A stretch of 16,823 bases of DNA, taken from NCBI GenBank assembly GCA_000697335.1, contig JNEM01006552.1, positions 1-16,823 on the forward strand, written 5' to 3'. This DNA is from Conidiobolus incongruus B7586 (lineage: Eukaryota > Entomophthoromycota > Entomophthoromycetes > Entomophthorales > Conidiobolaceae). Below, piece by piece: positions 1 through 10,165 of this stretch. A model generated the notes under the pieces. That model had not been told where the DNA came from. It saw nothing but the letters and a program-made list of their open reading frames with translations, and searched no databases. The translations under genes were made by a program, and so were the position numbers. Positions within the stretch are counted from its first letter, which is position 1, and every line of letters begins with the position of its first letter.

Positions 1-940
1 TTAAATTAAAAAGATATTATTTTATTTAAATTTATTATTTATTATAAAATTCATTATTTTGAAGTTAAAATGGATATTATTTAAAATTTACTTAAATTTA
101 AAAAATTAATTTTTATTATTATTTTTTATTTAGTTAAAGAATTATTAAAGTAATTTAATATTAATTATATAAGCATATTATATATAATTAAGTTTGAATT
201 TAAATTAATTAATAAATATATAATATAAATACTTTATAATTAAATAAAATATTAAAAAAATTAAAATAGTTATAGTTCAATTAAATTTATCAAAGTATAA
301 TTAAAAATAAATTTTTTTTATAATAAATCCTTATAGTTAATAAATTTTAATTTATTTATATAATTTTTTATTTAAAAATATAACAAAATATTAAGTTAAA
401 TTAATCCCTTTTATAAATTTTAATGAATATATATTTTAAATATAAATAAATATTAATTATGATAATAAATTATAATAATATATAGCTCTTTTATCTAATA
501 CTTTAAAAAAAATTAATTAATATTAAACTTTATATTATTTTTTAAATATAATAATTTTTAAATAATATTCTCAATTTAAATTAAAAATACCTATTATTTT
601 ATATAATAAATATATAATATATAAAGTTAAAATTATAAAAGATTCTTTATATAAAAAAATTAGAGAAAGTTATTATATTTAATATATTTACTTGATTATA
701 ACTTATGTAATTATGATTATTTTAGATAATTAAAAATTAGCTTATAAAAAATTCCTATAAATAAATTAAATTAGTTTATAAAATATCAAATTTCAGTTTT
801 TAAGAAAAAAAACTATTTTTTAAGTGTTAAAAACTTGTTAAAGATACAAAAAAGAGTTATTAATAATAAAAGAGAGTATTAATTTTATATATTACATTAA
901 TTTATTTGTTTAATTTTAATTACAAAATTGTGCTATTACT
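1..940. other. Very AT-rich gene-free block
   Basis: This stretch consists almost wholly of A and T; several 60-base lines contain fewer than six G or C. Both strands are full of stops, and I see no open frame, RNA gene or recognisable repeat unit. It resembles the block at 3459-4850 in texture, so the P450 genes sit as richer islands between two AT seas. This may be an AT isochore-like segment or long-decayed repeat DNA; the sequence alone does not say which. Confidence 0.7.
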
Positions 941-947
941 TAATTTC

Positions 948-958
948 TATATAAATAG
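948..958 (+). promoter_or_regulatory. TATA-like element upstream of the P450 gene
   Basis: TATATAAATAG lies about 190 bases before the P450 start codon, at the point where the flanking DNA stops being almost pure A and T. It is a plausible core promoter element. The AT background makes chance matches common, so the case rests on its position and on the change of composition just downstream of it. Confidence 0.35.
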
Positions 959-1045
959 TATTATTTTAACTTGCAACCTATCCCATAATATTAACTGTTT
1001 TCAGAATAAAAGTCTTATTAGTTGATTTTTTCTAAGGAAACTTTT

Positions 1046-1081
1046 TGTCCTGTATTTTAATACACCTCAATTTTGAGGACA
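1046..1081. repeat. Nested inverted repeats in the P450 leader
   Basis: Two perfect small palindromes lie side by side: GTATT-TT-AATAC at 1052-1063 and CCTCAA-TT-TTGAGG at 1065-1078. They are enclosed by a third inverted repeat, TGTCCT at 1046-1051 against AGGACA at 1076-1081, which shares its AGG with the inner stem. The cluster lies 70-100 bases before the P450 start codon. It could be a binding site for a dimeric transcription factor or a structured part of the mRNA leader. The corresponding region upstream of the pseudogene copy does not show it. Confidence 0.5.
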
Positions 1082-1149
1082 GAAGATATATTAGTCTTAA
1101 AATCTAATAGATTTTTATTCTCTCCCTAAATATATTTTAAATTTTTAAA

Positions 1150-3044
1150 ATGTACGAGTGGATAATTTCACTAATTTCAATTTATTCTGGATATAAAGTG
1201 TATAAGTTTTTGAAATGTCCCAAAGAACTGGAGCATATTCCATCATGCTCTATGCTCACACTATTTCAATTTGCAACTAGTAAAATCGGTTTTGATTTGA
1301 AGATGGAAGAACATTTGGGGCCTTTGTTGGACAAGTATGGTGTCGTTAGAGTATGTTATATACATATTTATAATGATTAATTAATTTATTCGCTGAAATA
1401 CAGTACTGGGGTCCTAATGGATGGTCCATCATGGTAGCTGATCCAGTAATTACTAAGACTATATTCGCCAATACAGGTATTTTTGTAGAACATTCAATCA
1501 AACGGTTTTAATTAAATTTTTGATAGATATATTTCAAAAGAAGAGTGATAATGTTATTAGTTCAAATCCTCATTCTTCTATGTTCTTTGGAAAGGATCAT
1601 ATCGGTAACTTAAATGGAGAGGTAATGTTAAATTTTCATTTTGGTAAAATATATCGCTGAAATTAATATATGTTAGGATTGGAAAAGAGTGAGAAAATTA
1701 ATGAATCCTTTGTTTCATCAAACTTGGTCTATTGATATGTTAGCATCGTGTACCAGAGAAGTAATTGATTGTTGGAGTCAAACCGATGGTAAATTGATAG
1801 ATATTCACGATATGATTCAAAAGTCATAATTCTATTCTATTCAATTATGTAATTATTAATCAAAATTTACAGGATGACTTTGGATGTACTTGGGTATTCT
1901 ATTTTTAGTATAGATTTTGAAGTAAGCATTAAAATATAACTATATCTATTTAATATTATCCATATACTTTAGTCTGTTAAAGATCCCAGCTCCAAGCTAT
2001 TTAATCTCTATCATTCCATTTCCGAAGAACTGTTTGGCAATTTTATCTATTTATTTTTTCCAATTCTTGAGAAGTTGCCTTTCTTTAAAAGACCCAAGTT
2101 AACTCAACAAGTCATCGAATATGATAACTTTATAAAGGAAATAATTGAGAATAGAAGAAAAGAATTAAAATCAAATTTGAAGACTGAAAAGCAGGATTTA
2201 TTAACTTTATTAATTCAAGCAACCCAAGAAGATGGTCAAACTTTTATGTCTGATAATGAAATTAAGGTAATTCTATCAATCAATCTGTATAATGGATTTA
2301 GCATTAATATATTATATAATACTTAGGATAATTTGAAATCATTTATTATCGCGGGCCATGATACCACTGCTAATACCCTTACAACTACTCTGTATTTTTT
2401 AGCTAAATATCCAGTAATACAAATTATAAGTTTACAAACTATTATTGTATTTAATTAAGAATTAGGATGTTCAAGATAAGCTAAGAAATGAAATTTTGCA
2501 TGTACTAGGGCATCCTACAGTTTTAACCAATCCAACACTGGATCAATTAAAGCAAATGGACTATCTTAATATGGTCATTAAAGAATCTATGAGAATCATA
2601 CCAACTGCCAGTTTATTTGAAAGAGAAAATTCAGCACCATTTCAACTTACCAATTCCATCTATTTGCCAGTTAAGACCCCTATCTTTTTAATGATGTGGC
2701 AAGTACATCACCAATCAAAGTATTTTCCAAATTCAAAGATTTTCAACCCTGAAAGATTTCAAGATAATCATGGTTTAGAAAGTAAAGCTTGGCAACCTTT
2801 TATCACTGGACCTCGAACTTGTAAGCCTTCTAAGTATCAATTTATACTATTTTTTAATTCTTTTTGAATAGGTATTGGAATGACTTTATCACTAATGGAA
2901 CAGAGAGTCAGTTTGGTGCTGTTATTACAAAAATTTATATTCAGTATACAACCTGATAACCCCGATTTTGATCACCTTAGATTGACACCAAGCGGTATTA
3001 TTCGGCCTATTGACCTTCATTTGGATATCATTCAAAGAATTTAA
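1150..3044 (+). CDS. Cytochrome P450 monooxygenase, intact, nine exons
   Basis: The gene encodes a haem-thiolate monooxygenase, probably held on the ER by its N-terminal hydrophobic segment (about residues 4-20) and fed electrons by a P450 reductase. Exons are 1150-1350, 1404-1476, 1527-1621, 1677-1822, 1873-1921, 1973-2266, 2327-2413, 2466-2820 and 2872-3044. Joined, they give 1473 nt and 490 residues without a stop, a normal P450 length. Hallmarks are the I-helix AGHDTT (295-300), K-helix ExxR as ESMR (355-358), PERF (410-413) and the haem loop FxxGxRxCxG as FITGPRTCIG (427-436), with Cys434 as haem ligand; intron 8 splits this Cys codon. The C-helix part has the DWKRVRK-type sequence seen in fungal P450s. 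Introns are 50-60 nt, and intron 4 has an unusual GTCATA donor. The substrate and the CYP family cannot be named from sequence alone. The start is the first ATG, followed directly by the membrane anchor. Confidence 0.93.
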
Positions 3045-3113
3045 GTCCAATATTTTCACTTATCTGATATTCAAATTTCAATCATTTTTTTTGTTAATTC
3101 TTAGATATGATTA

Positions 3114-3119
3114 AATAAA
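3114..3119 (+). terminator. Polyadenylation signal of the P450 gene
   Basis: AATAAA lies 70 bases after the P450 stop codon and just before the GC-richer island that begins at 3125. It is a canonical poly(A) signal in a sensible place. Because the LTR-like element starts only five bases later, the cleavage site may lie inside that element. Confidence 0.5.
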
Positions 3120-3124
3120 AATAT

Positions 3125-3458
3125 TGTCACGGGCCGGAGGACCCGTTCGTCCTTAACAATTCAATTCATTCGAGAACCCCGTCACAGATCCACCTGCAAC
3201 GTGACCACAAAATACACCCGAGCAATGCATTCAATCGTTTCATCCGACGTACGGTTCGTACGCTGGGAAGATACGTCAAGCAAACTATAAATATGCTGAC
3301 TACAACCAAGTTATCACGTCGGTTTTCTTCCTAGGGTACAGCCCAATAATCCAGGTTAAACAATAAATTACCCCTTTTATATCACCAAACAGGTGCCATC
3401 CCGGAAGACAACTATTTACTTAAAAGTTATTGGATACTTGACTTCCCAGCCAGTGTCA
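3125..3458 (+). mobile_element. Candidate solo LTR of an LTR retrotransposon
   Basis: This 334-bp island is about 45% G+C and sits in DNA that is mostly A and T. It begins TGTCACGGG and ends GTGTCA, so it has the TG...CA ends of LTRs, and it is flanked on each side by ATAT, a possible 4-bp target duplication (weak evidence in AT-rich DNA). It contains TATAAATA at 3286-3293 and AATAAA at 3362-3367, the promoter and poly(A) order expected of a compact LTR on the + strand. An inverted pair CGTACG-GTT-CGTACG lies near 3247-3262. No internal region, primer-binding site or second LTR follows, so it is a fossil remnant and not a whole element. The superfamily (Ty1/copia or Ty3/gypsy) is undetermined. 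Its unshifted base composition suggests that it is fairly young relative to the flanking DNA. Confidence 0.6.
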
Positions 3459-4974
3459 ATATATTACTTTCTAATTTAAATTATGGGAATTTTTTATTAT
3501 CAAAAAAATAAAAATTTTAATATATAATATATAAAAATAAATATATAATATAAAATTAATACTTTTTTTATTATTAATAATTTTTTGCTATACTTTTAAT
3601 AAATTTTTTAATACTTAAAAAATAAATCTTTTAAAGATTAAAATTTAATATTTTATAAGCCAATTAAATTTCTTGTGGAAATTTTCTTTCTTGTAAGCTA
3701 GTTTTTTAATTATTTAAAATAATTATAATAATATAAGTTATAATTTAAAAAATATATTAGATATAGTAATTTCTTCTAGTTGTTTTTAATTAGAAAATTA
3801 TTTATAACTTTAACTTTATATATTTTATATTTATTATGTAAAATACTAGGTTTTTTTAAATTATATTAAAAATACTAATTGAAAATAATTTTAATTAAAA
3901 AAATAATATAAAATTTATTATTAATTAATTGTCTTTAAAAATTAATTTAAAATAACATATATTATTATATAATATTATAATAATTAACATTTGTTAATTA
4001 ATAAAATATTTAAAGGAATTTTTAAAAGAGGTTAATTTAACTTAATATTTTGTTTTATTTTTAAGTAAAAAATTATATAAAAAGATTTAAAATTTATTAA
4101 TTTAAGTTTAAACTTGAATACATATAAAATACTTATATAATTCTTATTAAAATAATTTAATAATTTTTTAATTAAAATAAAGAGATACTTTTTAATATAT
4201 TTTTTAACTTGATCTATAATTAAAAAAATAATTAAAATTAAACTTTTGAATTTTAACAAGTTTTAAATATTTTTTCTTTTAGTTTTAAAATAATTTATCT
4301 AATAATAAATAATTAAATTATATAATATTTTATTAACAAAAGTTAATTATTAATCTTAAATAATTTTAAAGGGTTTATAATTAAGTTTTATTAATGTTAA
4401 TATTAAAAACTTTTAATAATTATTATTTAATTTATATATAATTAAATTAAATAACAAATTTTAAAAAATTAATTTATTTATTAAAAAAGCTATTATATAT
4501 ATATAGTTTAAAACTATATATTTTTTAATCTGTTTTGTATGTTTTATTATTCATTACTAATAATTTGTTTGAAAAATTAAAAATTAAAAAATTTTACATT
4601 TATTTAAATTTAAAATAATATTTGTAAGATTTTTCAAAGTATAATAATTTATTAAATTTATACCAAATAATTAACTTGCTTTGATTTTAATAAATACTAT
4701 TCAAAATTATATAATAAACTTTATAATAGAATAATATATATTTGATATATTTTACAAATAGAATATATTAAAATTTAATATTATTTTATTGATAATTAAT
4801 AGTTTATTTTTAATAATATAAACCATATATTTAAATCCAATATCAACTATACAATGAATTTTACAATAAATTAATTCTGTTAATTTCACTTAAATTTGAA
4901 AACATTTTATTCTAATATTTAATTAGTGTAAATAGGTTACCAAGATAATAGGATAATTCAAACTAAATTCAAAA
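3459..4974. other. Very AT-rich gene-free block between the two P450 copies
   Basis: After a short transition the sequence falls back to almost pure A and T until about 4850. The only long open frame, on the minus strand at 4032-4259, encodes a monotonous Lys/Ile/Leu/Phe/Asn string and is not credible as a gene. A perfect 11-bp inverted repeat with a one-base centre is present at 4499-4521. From about 4850 the composition rises as the pseudogene is approached. I see no RNA gene or mobile element here. Confidence 0.65.
4499..4521. repeat. AT-rich palindrome, 11-bp arms
   Basis: ATATATAGTTT and AAACTATATAT face each other across a single A at 4510. It could extrude a hairpin, but in such AT-rich DNA it may have no function. 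Confidence 0.4.
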
Positions 4975-6836
4975 ATGTACAAGTGGATCCTATTGATCTT
5001 ATCAATTTATTCCAGTCAAAAAATTTATCAACTTTGAAAATGTCCTAATGAATTACAAGATATCACAAGTGGTGTTCTATTGGATTTTTTAGTTTGCTAT
5101 TTCCAAGGATAGATTCGATAAGAAGATGGAAAAGAAATTAGGTCCTTTAATAGATAAACATTGAGTTGTTACAGTAATTGGAATTTGATTATCTAATATA
5201 TTAGGGTATTCTAATAGATTCAAATAGTTTTGGACGCCTACAGGATGGGCTTTTGCAATTGGTGATTCTTTAGCTACTAAATCAATCTATACCAATTCTG
5301 GTAATAATATTTTATACATTTCATTGATTTTTAAATAAATTTATTGACATCAGTATAGATGTATTTGAGAAGAGAGAAACCGATATCTTTATGTCAAATC
5401 CCCATGCTGCTTTGTTCTTTGGAACTGACCAGATTGTTGATGTTAATGGAGAGGTAACATACCAAATAATATTTTAGATATTATTAACCAAGCTCATATT
5501 ATTAGAATTGGAAAAGGATGAGGATATTAATGAATCCTTTATTCCATCAGTCATGGTCCATTGAAATGCTATCATCATATAGCAGAGATGTCATTGACAA
5601 TTGGAGCCAAACTTACGGCCAAATAATCGAAATTAAAGACACGATTCAAAAGTATATATAAATATATCTATAGGGTATTTATATACTAATTATTTTATTT
5701 AGATTGACCTTGGAAGCATTGGGCCATGCTATTTTCAATATGGATTTTGAAGTAGTATCAATTATTTATATTATATTTTTAGTATTAATCAATATAATTA
5801 GTCTTTAAAAATCCTCATCCTAAATTATTCAATTGATATAATTCTATCAATGAAGAATTCTTGGGAAATTTTGTTTATATTTTCTTACCAGTTTTAGGAA
5901 AGTTACCATTCTTTCGAAGACCTCAATTCTCTCAAAAAGTTAATAAGAATGATCAATTTGTTATAGATTTGATACAAAAGAGAATTCAAGAATTAAAGAA
6001 GATGGTCACGATTTACTCACTTTAATAATTAAAGCTTCTTAAGAAAATAGTGAAAGTTTAGTGACCCAGAATGAAATTTGTGTAATATTATACACAAATA
6101 AAATTCATTTGATATGAATAATAATTTGAAAGCTCTCTTTACGCTGGTAATGATACTACTAATACACTTACCAATATATTATATTACCTGGCAAAATATC
6201 CTGTAAATAATTATTCACTTATTATATGATAATGTAATTAATTATTATTTTATATCAAATTCAAGATAAATTAAGGTCAGAAAACTTATATATTTTAAAT
6301 AATCCCACTATGGATTAGTTAAAATTAATGGAATGTTTAAATATAGTGATTAAAGAATCTATGTCTATTATGACAGCTGCTAACGTCATAAAACGTGAAA
6401 ATACCAGTCCATTCAATTTAACCAACTCGATTTTATACATGAAAACTACTCTATTCTTGATTATGTGGCATATTCATTATAATTCTAATTATTTTCCCGA
6501 ACCAAATGTATTTGATCATGAGAGATACAGTTATCATCACGATCAACAGAGTAAATATGGCAGCCTTTCATTATTGGGCCTAGAATATGTAAGTTTATTA
6601 TACTTAATTCATAGAATTTGATGTTAAATATTAAATGGGTATTGAGATGAGTTTATCTATAATGATACAAAGAGTCGCTTTGGTGTTATTGTTACCAAAA
6701 TTCATATTTAGTATTGACTCAAATAACTCTGATTATGATAGTTTGAGAATAGTTCAGCTGGAATGATCCAACCAAAAGATCCCAAATTAAATATCAGAGC
6801 TAAAATTCAATTAAAGTTATATTTCAATTATTTATA
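4975..6836 (+). pseudogene. Decayed cytochrome P450, tandem relative of the 1150-3044 gene
   Basis: The order of segments, the intron positions and much of the protein match the intact upstream P450: the MYKW start, the NWKRMR C-helix, the IQK/LTLEALG junction, AGNDTT, KESM and a GPRIC haem loop. It is dead. In-frame stops occur at 5035 (TGA), 5162 (TGA), 5834 (TGA), 6040 (TAA) and 6316 (TAG). Frameshifts separate the start of exon 2, the I-helix, the haem loop (one base lost near 6554) and the C-terminus. The acceptors of introns 6, 7 and 8 have lost their AG. The ExxR motif reads ESMS and PERF reads HERY, so the protein would be inactive even without the stops. About eight residues are missing between the J and K helices. 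The longest surviving open piece is 6328-6621. It most likely arose by tandem duplication of the neighbouring gene or its ancestor. Confidence 0.9.
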
Positions 6837-7322
6837 ACTTAATTAATACAATTCTTTTAAATATTAACATGAATATTAAGAAAAAAATGAAAAATTAATA
6901 CAAAGAAAATTTATTTAATTTGAAATGGTTAAAGGATATTCTTATGCATAAATTATGTATTACATTAAAACTTTGCCAATGACAACTATTATGCATATAC
7001 ACACAATTATTAATGAATTAGTTTCATCAGCTTATATTAATGAATTAGAAATGAACAGGTTTAAACCACTATATTAAATCAGGTTTTATATGCATTTAAC
7101 ATATTTATACAATAAGTGATTGTAAATTCATTTTTTATAGAAATAGTGAACAATTGATTTGTGTGATATTTATCATCAAACATTGTAAATATTAAATAAA
7201 GATTATTTTTAATTAAAATGAATTATAATATGAACTAATGATTAATTACAAATTTTGGGAAAACTAGATAATTAGAGAGGGTATTTTGATCAGGTTAGTT
7301 AGGTAATTTGGAATATGGCAAA
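6837..7322. other. Intergenic region between convergent units
   Basis: This AT-rich spacer separates the end of the P450 pseudogene from the stop codon of the minus-strand PH gene. It includes a short direct repeat, ATTAATGAATTAG, at about 7010-7022 and 7037-7049. No canonical AATAAA for the PH gene is visible on the minus strand close to its stop. I see no coding sequence. Confidence 0.55.
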
Positions 7323-10165
7323 TTATGACATATTATTTAACCAACCTTCAACTTTGCAATCGTATTCGCTATCAATAAGGTGTTCAATGCCCCGGATCCA
7401 GTCCTGGATAATGATTTTGCAGTCACCACTCAAGAGATCTTTGGATGCACTACCATAGCCATTAGGTGGAGATGGTGTCAGTCCAATAGCACTACTGCTC
7501 TTGAGCGTGAAGAATTTGGATTTTTCTTTAGTTGATTTAAGTGTAGAAAACTTGGATTGTTCAGCTTCATCAACGCCAAGCTTTTTACCAAGGACTTTAC
7601 TGAGACTTCCGCTGACATTAGCACTTGATAGCTTAGCATAACTTCGAACCATCAGCTGCAGAATGTATACCCAACTTGCGAGATCTTTTTCATGGGAACA
7701 TTTCAACACATAGCGCCTGTTAGTCGTGTTCAACACGAAACAGTCGGGATGGCGAACACCTTTTCTGGTGAGTAAGCTCACATCTAAGATCTCATCAATT
7801 CGAATGATCCACTTGGGTTTCTGATAATGCTGCACAAGAGAGCTCTTGGGAAGGGGGGTGGCAACAAGAGGGTGATTGAGATGTGGGGTCAGGGGTTGTC
7901 CAGGCTGGAAATAAGATCTCCAGTTTTCATTGATGTAGTCAGGGTCTTCTAGGTTGACTAGATCTCCAGCAGTGATTGGGATAACCTCAGGATTGAGGCA
8001 GATCAAATTCAAGCCATCAAATCGGAATTCACGCTGTTGCCATTGGCGATTTCTGCCCAATTTACTCAGTTGACCAATAATGATGGGAGTTGTCTTTTGC
8101 CAAATAGCAAAATAATTTCTATGTGGATTTATATGGAAATAGTTGGGCTGAGGTTTGGTGGGAGAGTAATTCATTAAGGTCTCAAAGATAATCTTTGAGT
8201 CAACTTTGCCAGAAGACTTTTGTTTAGAATGAGTGATGGAAGAATGATTAGCGTCGGATGAGGGAGAATTGTCCCATAATGAAGACATAAATAAGCTGAC
8301 GCTGTTTGGATCATCGAAATCTAGTTGAGTGGATGGACAAACAGTTAAATCAGATTGAGGCGTTTGAGAGCGAGATTGCAGGATAGAAGTTGAATCCGTG
8401 ACCAATGATGAGGCATTGGATGAAATAAGATCATGAGATGAAGCGGAAAATGGAAAAATAGAGTCGGTTGATGAAGGAGTTGAAGGAGGTGAGTCAGAAT
8501 AGGAGGTGGTTGCAGTAGTCAATGAAGGAGAGCTGTGGTTAAATAAGTGGGATAAGTGAGATACGTCTGAAAAATCAAGCGTTGTTGAGGGACATGAGAA
8601 ATAGGACTCGTCTTGCTGAGATGTTTGAATAGGTGGAGGTGTGGTAGTAAAAGTGGAATTGTTATTGGCTCTAGAATTGGCATTGTCATTTTTGCCGGTT
8701 TTTTGAGAGGAAGTGGAGTTTGTACCACTGGATTGTGAAGAATTGCTTGAGCTAAAAAATGAACTAGAGCCAAACCAATCTTTAAGCAAATCGTCTGCGT
8801 CGGTCGACTGGTATGATGACTTTGTAGTACTATCGAATGTTGCAGAGCGCTTGTTCTCAGTGTCTTTTGTATTGAGTTTCTGGACTGAAGTCGTTGTATT
8901 AGCCTTGACAGGTTTTTCTTTTTTGGGCTTAGCAACAGGAACCAATGAATTTGATTTATCATCCAATTTTGGAGTAGCATCGGGATTATGTGGTAAAGGA
9001 GGCAAGCTTAATTTAATTGGATTAGGGTTATCAAGTGTACCGGGTTTGCTACTGTGAAAATGAATTAATAATGAAACATTCTAAGCAATGCTATGACTTA
9101 CCTCAAGGTAGATGGTGATATTCTAGAATGATTTTTGATGAGCTTGGGTCGATTAAGTATAAGAGGTTTAGATGTTTCTGGAGATTGGTTCTCATCAAAG
9201 CCCTTTTCTGCAGAATCGTTGTTATCAGTAGAATCAGTGGGTTCTGACTGAGATTCAGATTCAGTATTTTCATTGATGGGTTTTCTGGATCGGTAGCCTC
9301 TCTTTTGTGGAGTAGGAAATACATTTTGAGGGTTGGATGAGTTATTTGAAGCTGCAGGAGCAGGGGCAATGGCATTCCTTTGTTTTTTCTTTAGAGTCAT
9401 TAAATTTAACAATGGTTGATTTGGATTGCCTTCGCCCTTTGTATATACAGGATCCAAGCGTATTGGTTCCATTGTTAATGGATTAACTACCAGTTTCACA
9501 TTAGTCAATCGATTCAAAAATCCATAATTGGTGATGCGTTCTCCTTTCATATATCTTTGTACAAGCTTAAAGCGAATGTCTAATTCCATTAAAGTAAACT
9601 TGCGAGGAAATTTACGGGTAAATTGAGGTGGGCGATGATGTATAGCATTTTGCCTTTGATTGGTACGGATTTTATAAAGCTCAGCTGTAGGTTCTTCTGC
9701 TACAACATCAGAAACATTGTGGACAAATTTATCATCAGTAATTGGTAAGGCCGGGGGTGGAGGAGGAGGAGGAGGAGTAGGTGTACATACAGAGTTGAAA
9801 AATGGCTGAGTCCAATTAGTTTGTGATTTTGATGATAAATATTTGGAGAGAGTGGGCTGACTGCTGTATGGTCCGTCGATGATATTTGACACTAAAAGAT
9901 GTTCAATATCATAAGTGGAATTACCTCCATTGCGGAATAAATGGTTGATTGGGAGGTTATCTTCTCTATTTTCTGCAGATGGAGTTTTTTGGTGATTTTT
10001 TCTTTGGTAGGCTATGGGTGGTGGTGGTATTTTATGATTTTGAGGAACTTTATGATTTCTATGAAGGGGAGATTTTATTTTTTCTTCATTACGAAGTGGA
10101 GAAGGACGAGTAGGTATGTTTCGAGAAGTGGTAGATAAATCTGGATTTTGCTGAACCGACAACAT
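7323..10165 (-). CDS. PH-domain protein with long disordered N-terminal part
   Basis: There are two exons on the minus strand, 10165-9102 and 9051-7323. The 50-nt intron has a GTAAGT donor and a TTTTCACAG acceptor, and joining keeps the frame (Ser355 is split), giving 930 residues. Residues 1-670 are mostly low-complexity: a run of eight prolines at 131-138, Ser/Thr/Asn-rich tracts, and one more ordered basic patch at about 182-245. A pleckstrin-homology fold is likely at about 677-825. It starts at the GQLSKLG strand, passes WQQREFRFDGLNLICL and KWIIRIDEILDVS, and ends in the helix DLASWVYILQLM with the conserved Trp; a long Pro-rich loop separates its early and later strands. The tail (about 896-930) is helical and hydrophobic. 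The likely role is a phosphoinositide- or cortex-associated adaptor, but I do not recognise the family. The start is the first in-frame ATG; a CT-rich tract ending in CAG just upstream suggests a possible 5' UTR intron. Confidence 0.88.

Noticed and set aside
4032-4259. Minus-strand open frame of 75 codons
   Set aside because: It encodes only Lys, Ile, Leu, Phe, Asn and Tyr-rich low-complexity sequence in a nearly pure A+T block; such frames arise by chance when G and C are scarce.
7316-7330. 15-bp match TGGCAAATTATGACA between the PH gene end and about 12797
   Set aside because: The sequence is AT-rich, the two sites have no further similarity, and a match of this length is expected occasionally by chance in this composition.
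8519-8980. Minus-strand frame overlapping the PH gene
   Set aside because: It is a shadow of the PH gene in another frame, with no domain and no splice structure of its own.
8713-9057. Plus-strand frame opposite the PH gene
   Set aside because: It is the antisense shadow of the Ser-rich coding sequence and crosses the PH gene intron boundary.
9103-9375. Minus-strand frame overlapping PH gene exon 1
   Set aside because: It is an alternative-frame shadow; the real frame joins exon 2 across the 50-nt intron.
9941-10138. Plus-strand frame opposite the start of the PH gene
   Set aside because: It is an antisense shadow with an unlikely Trp/Phe-rich composition.
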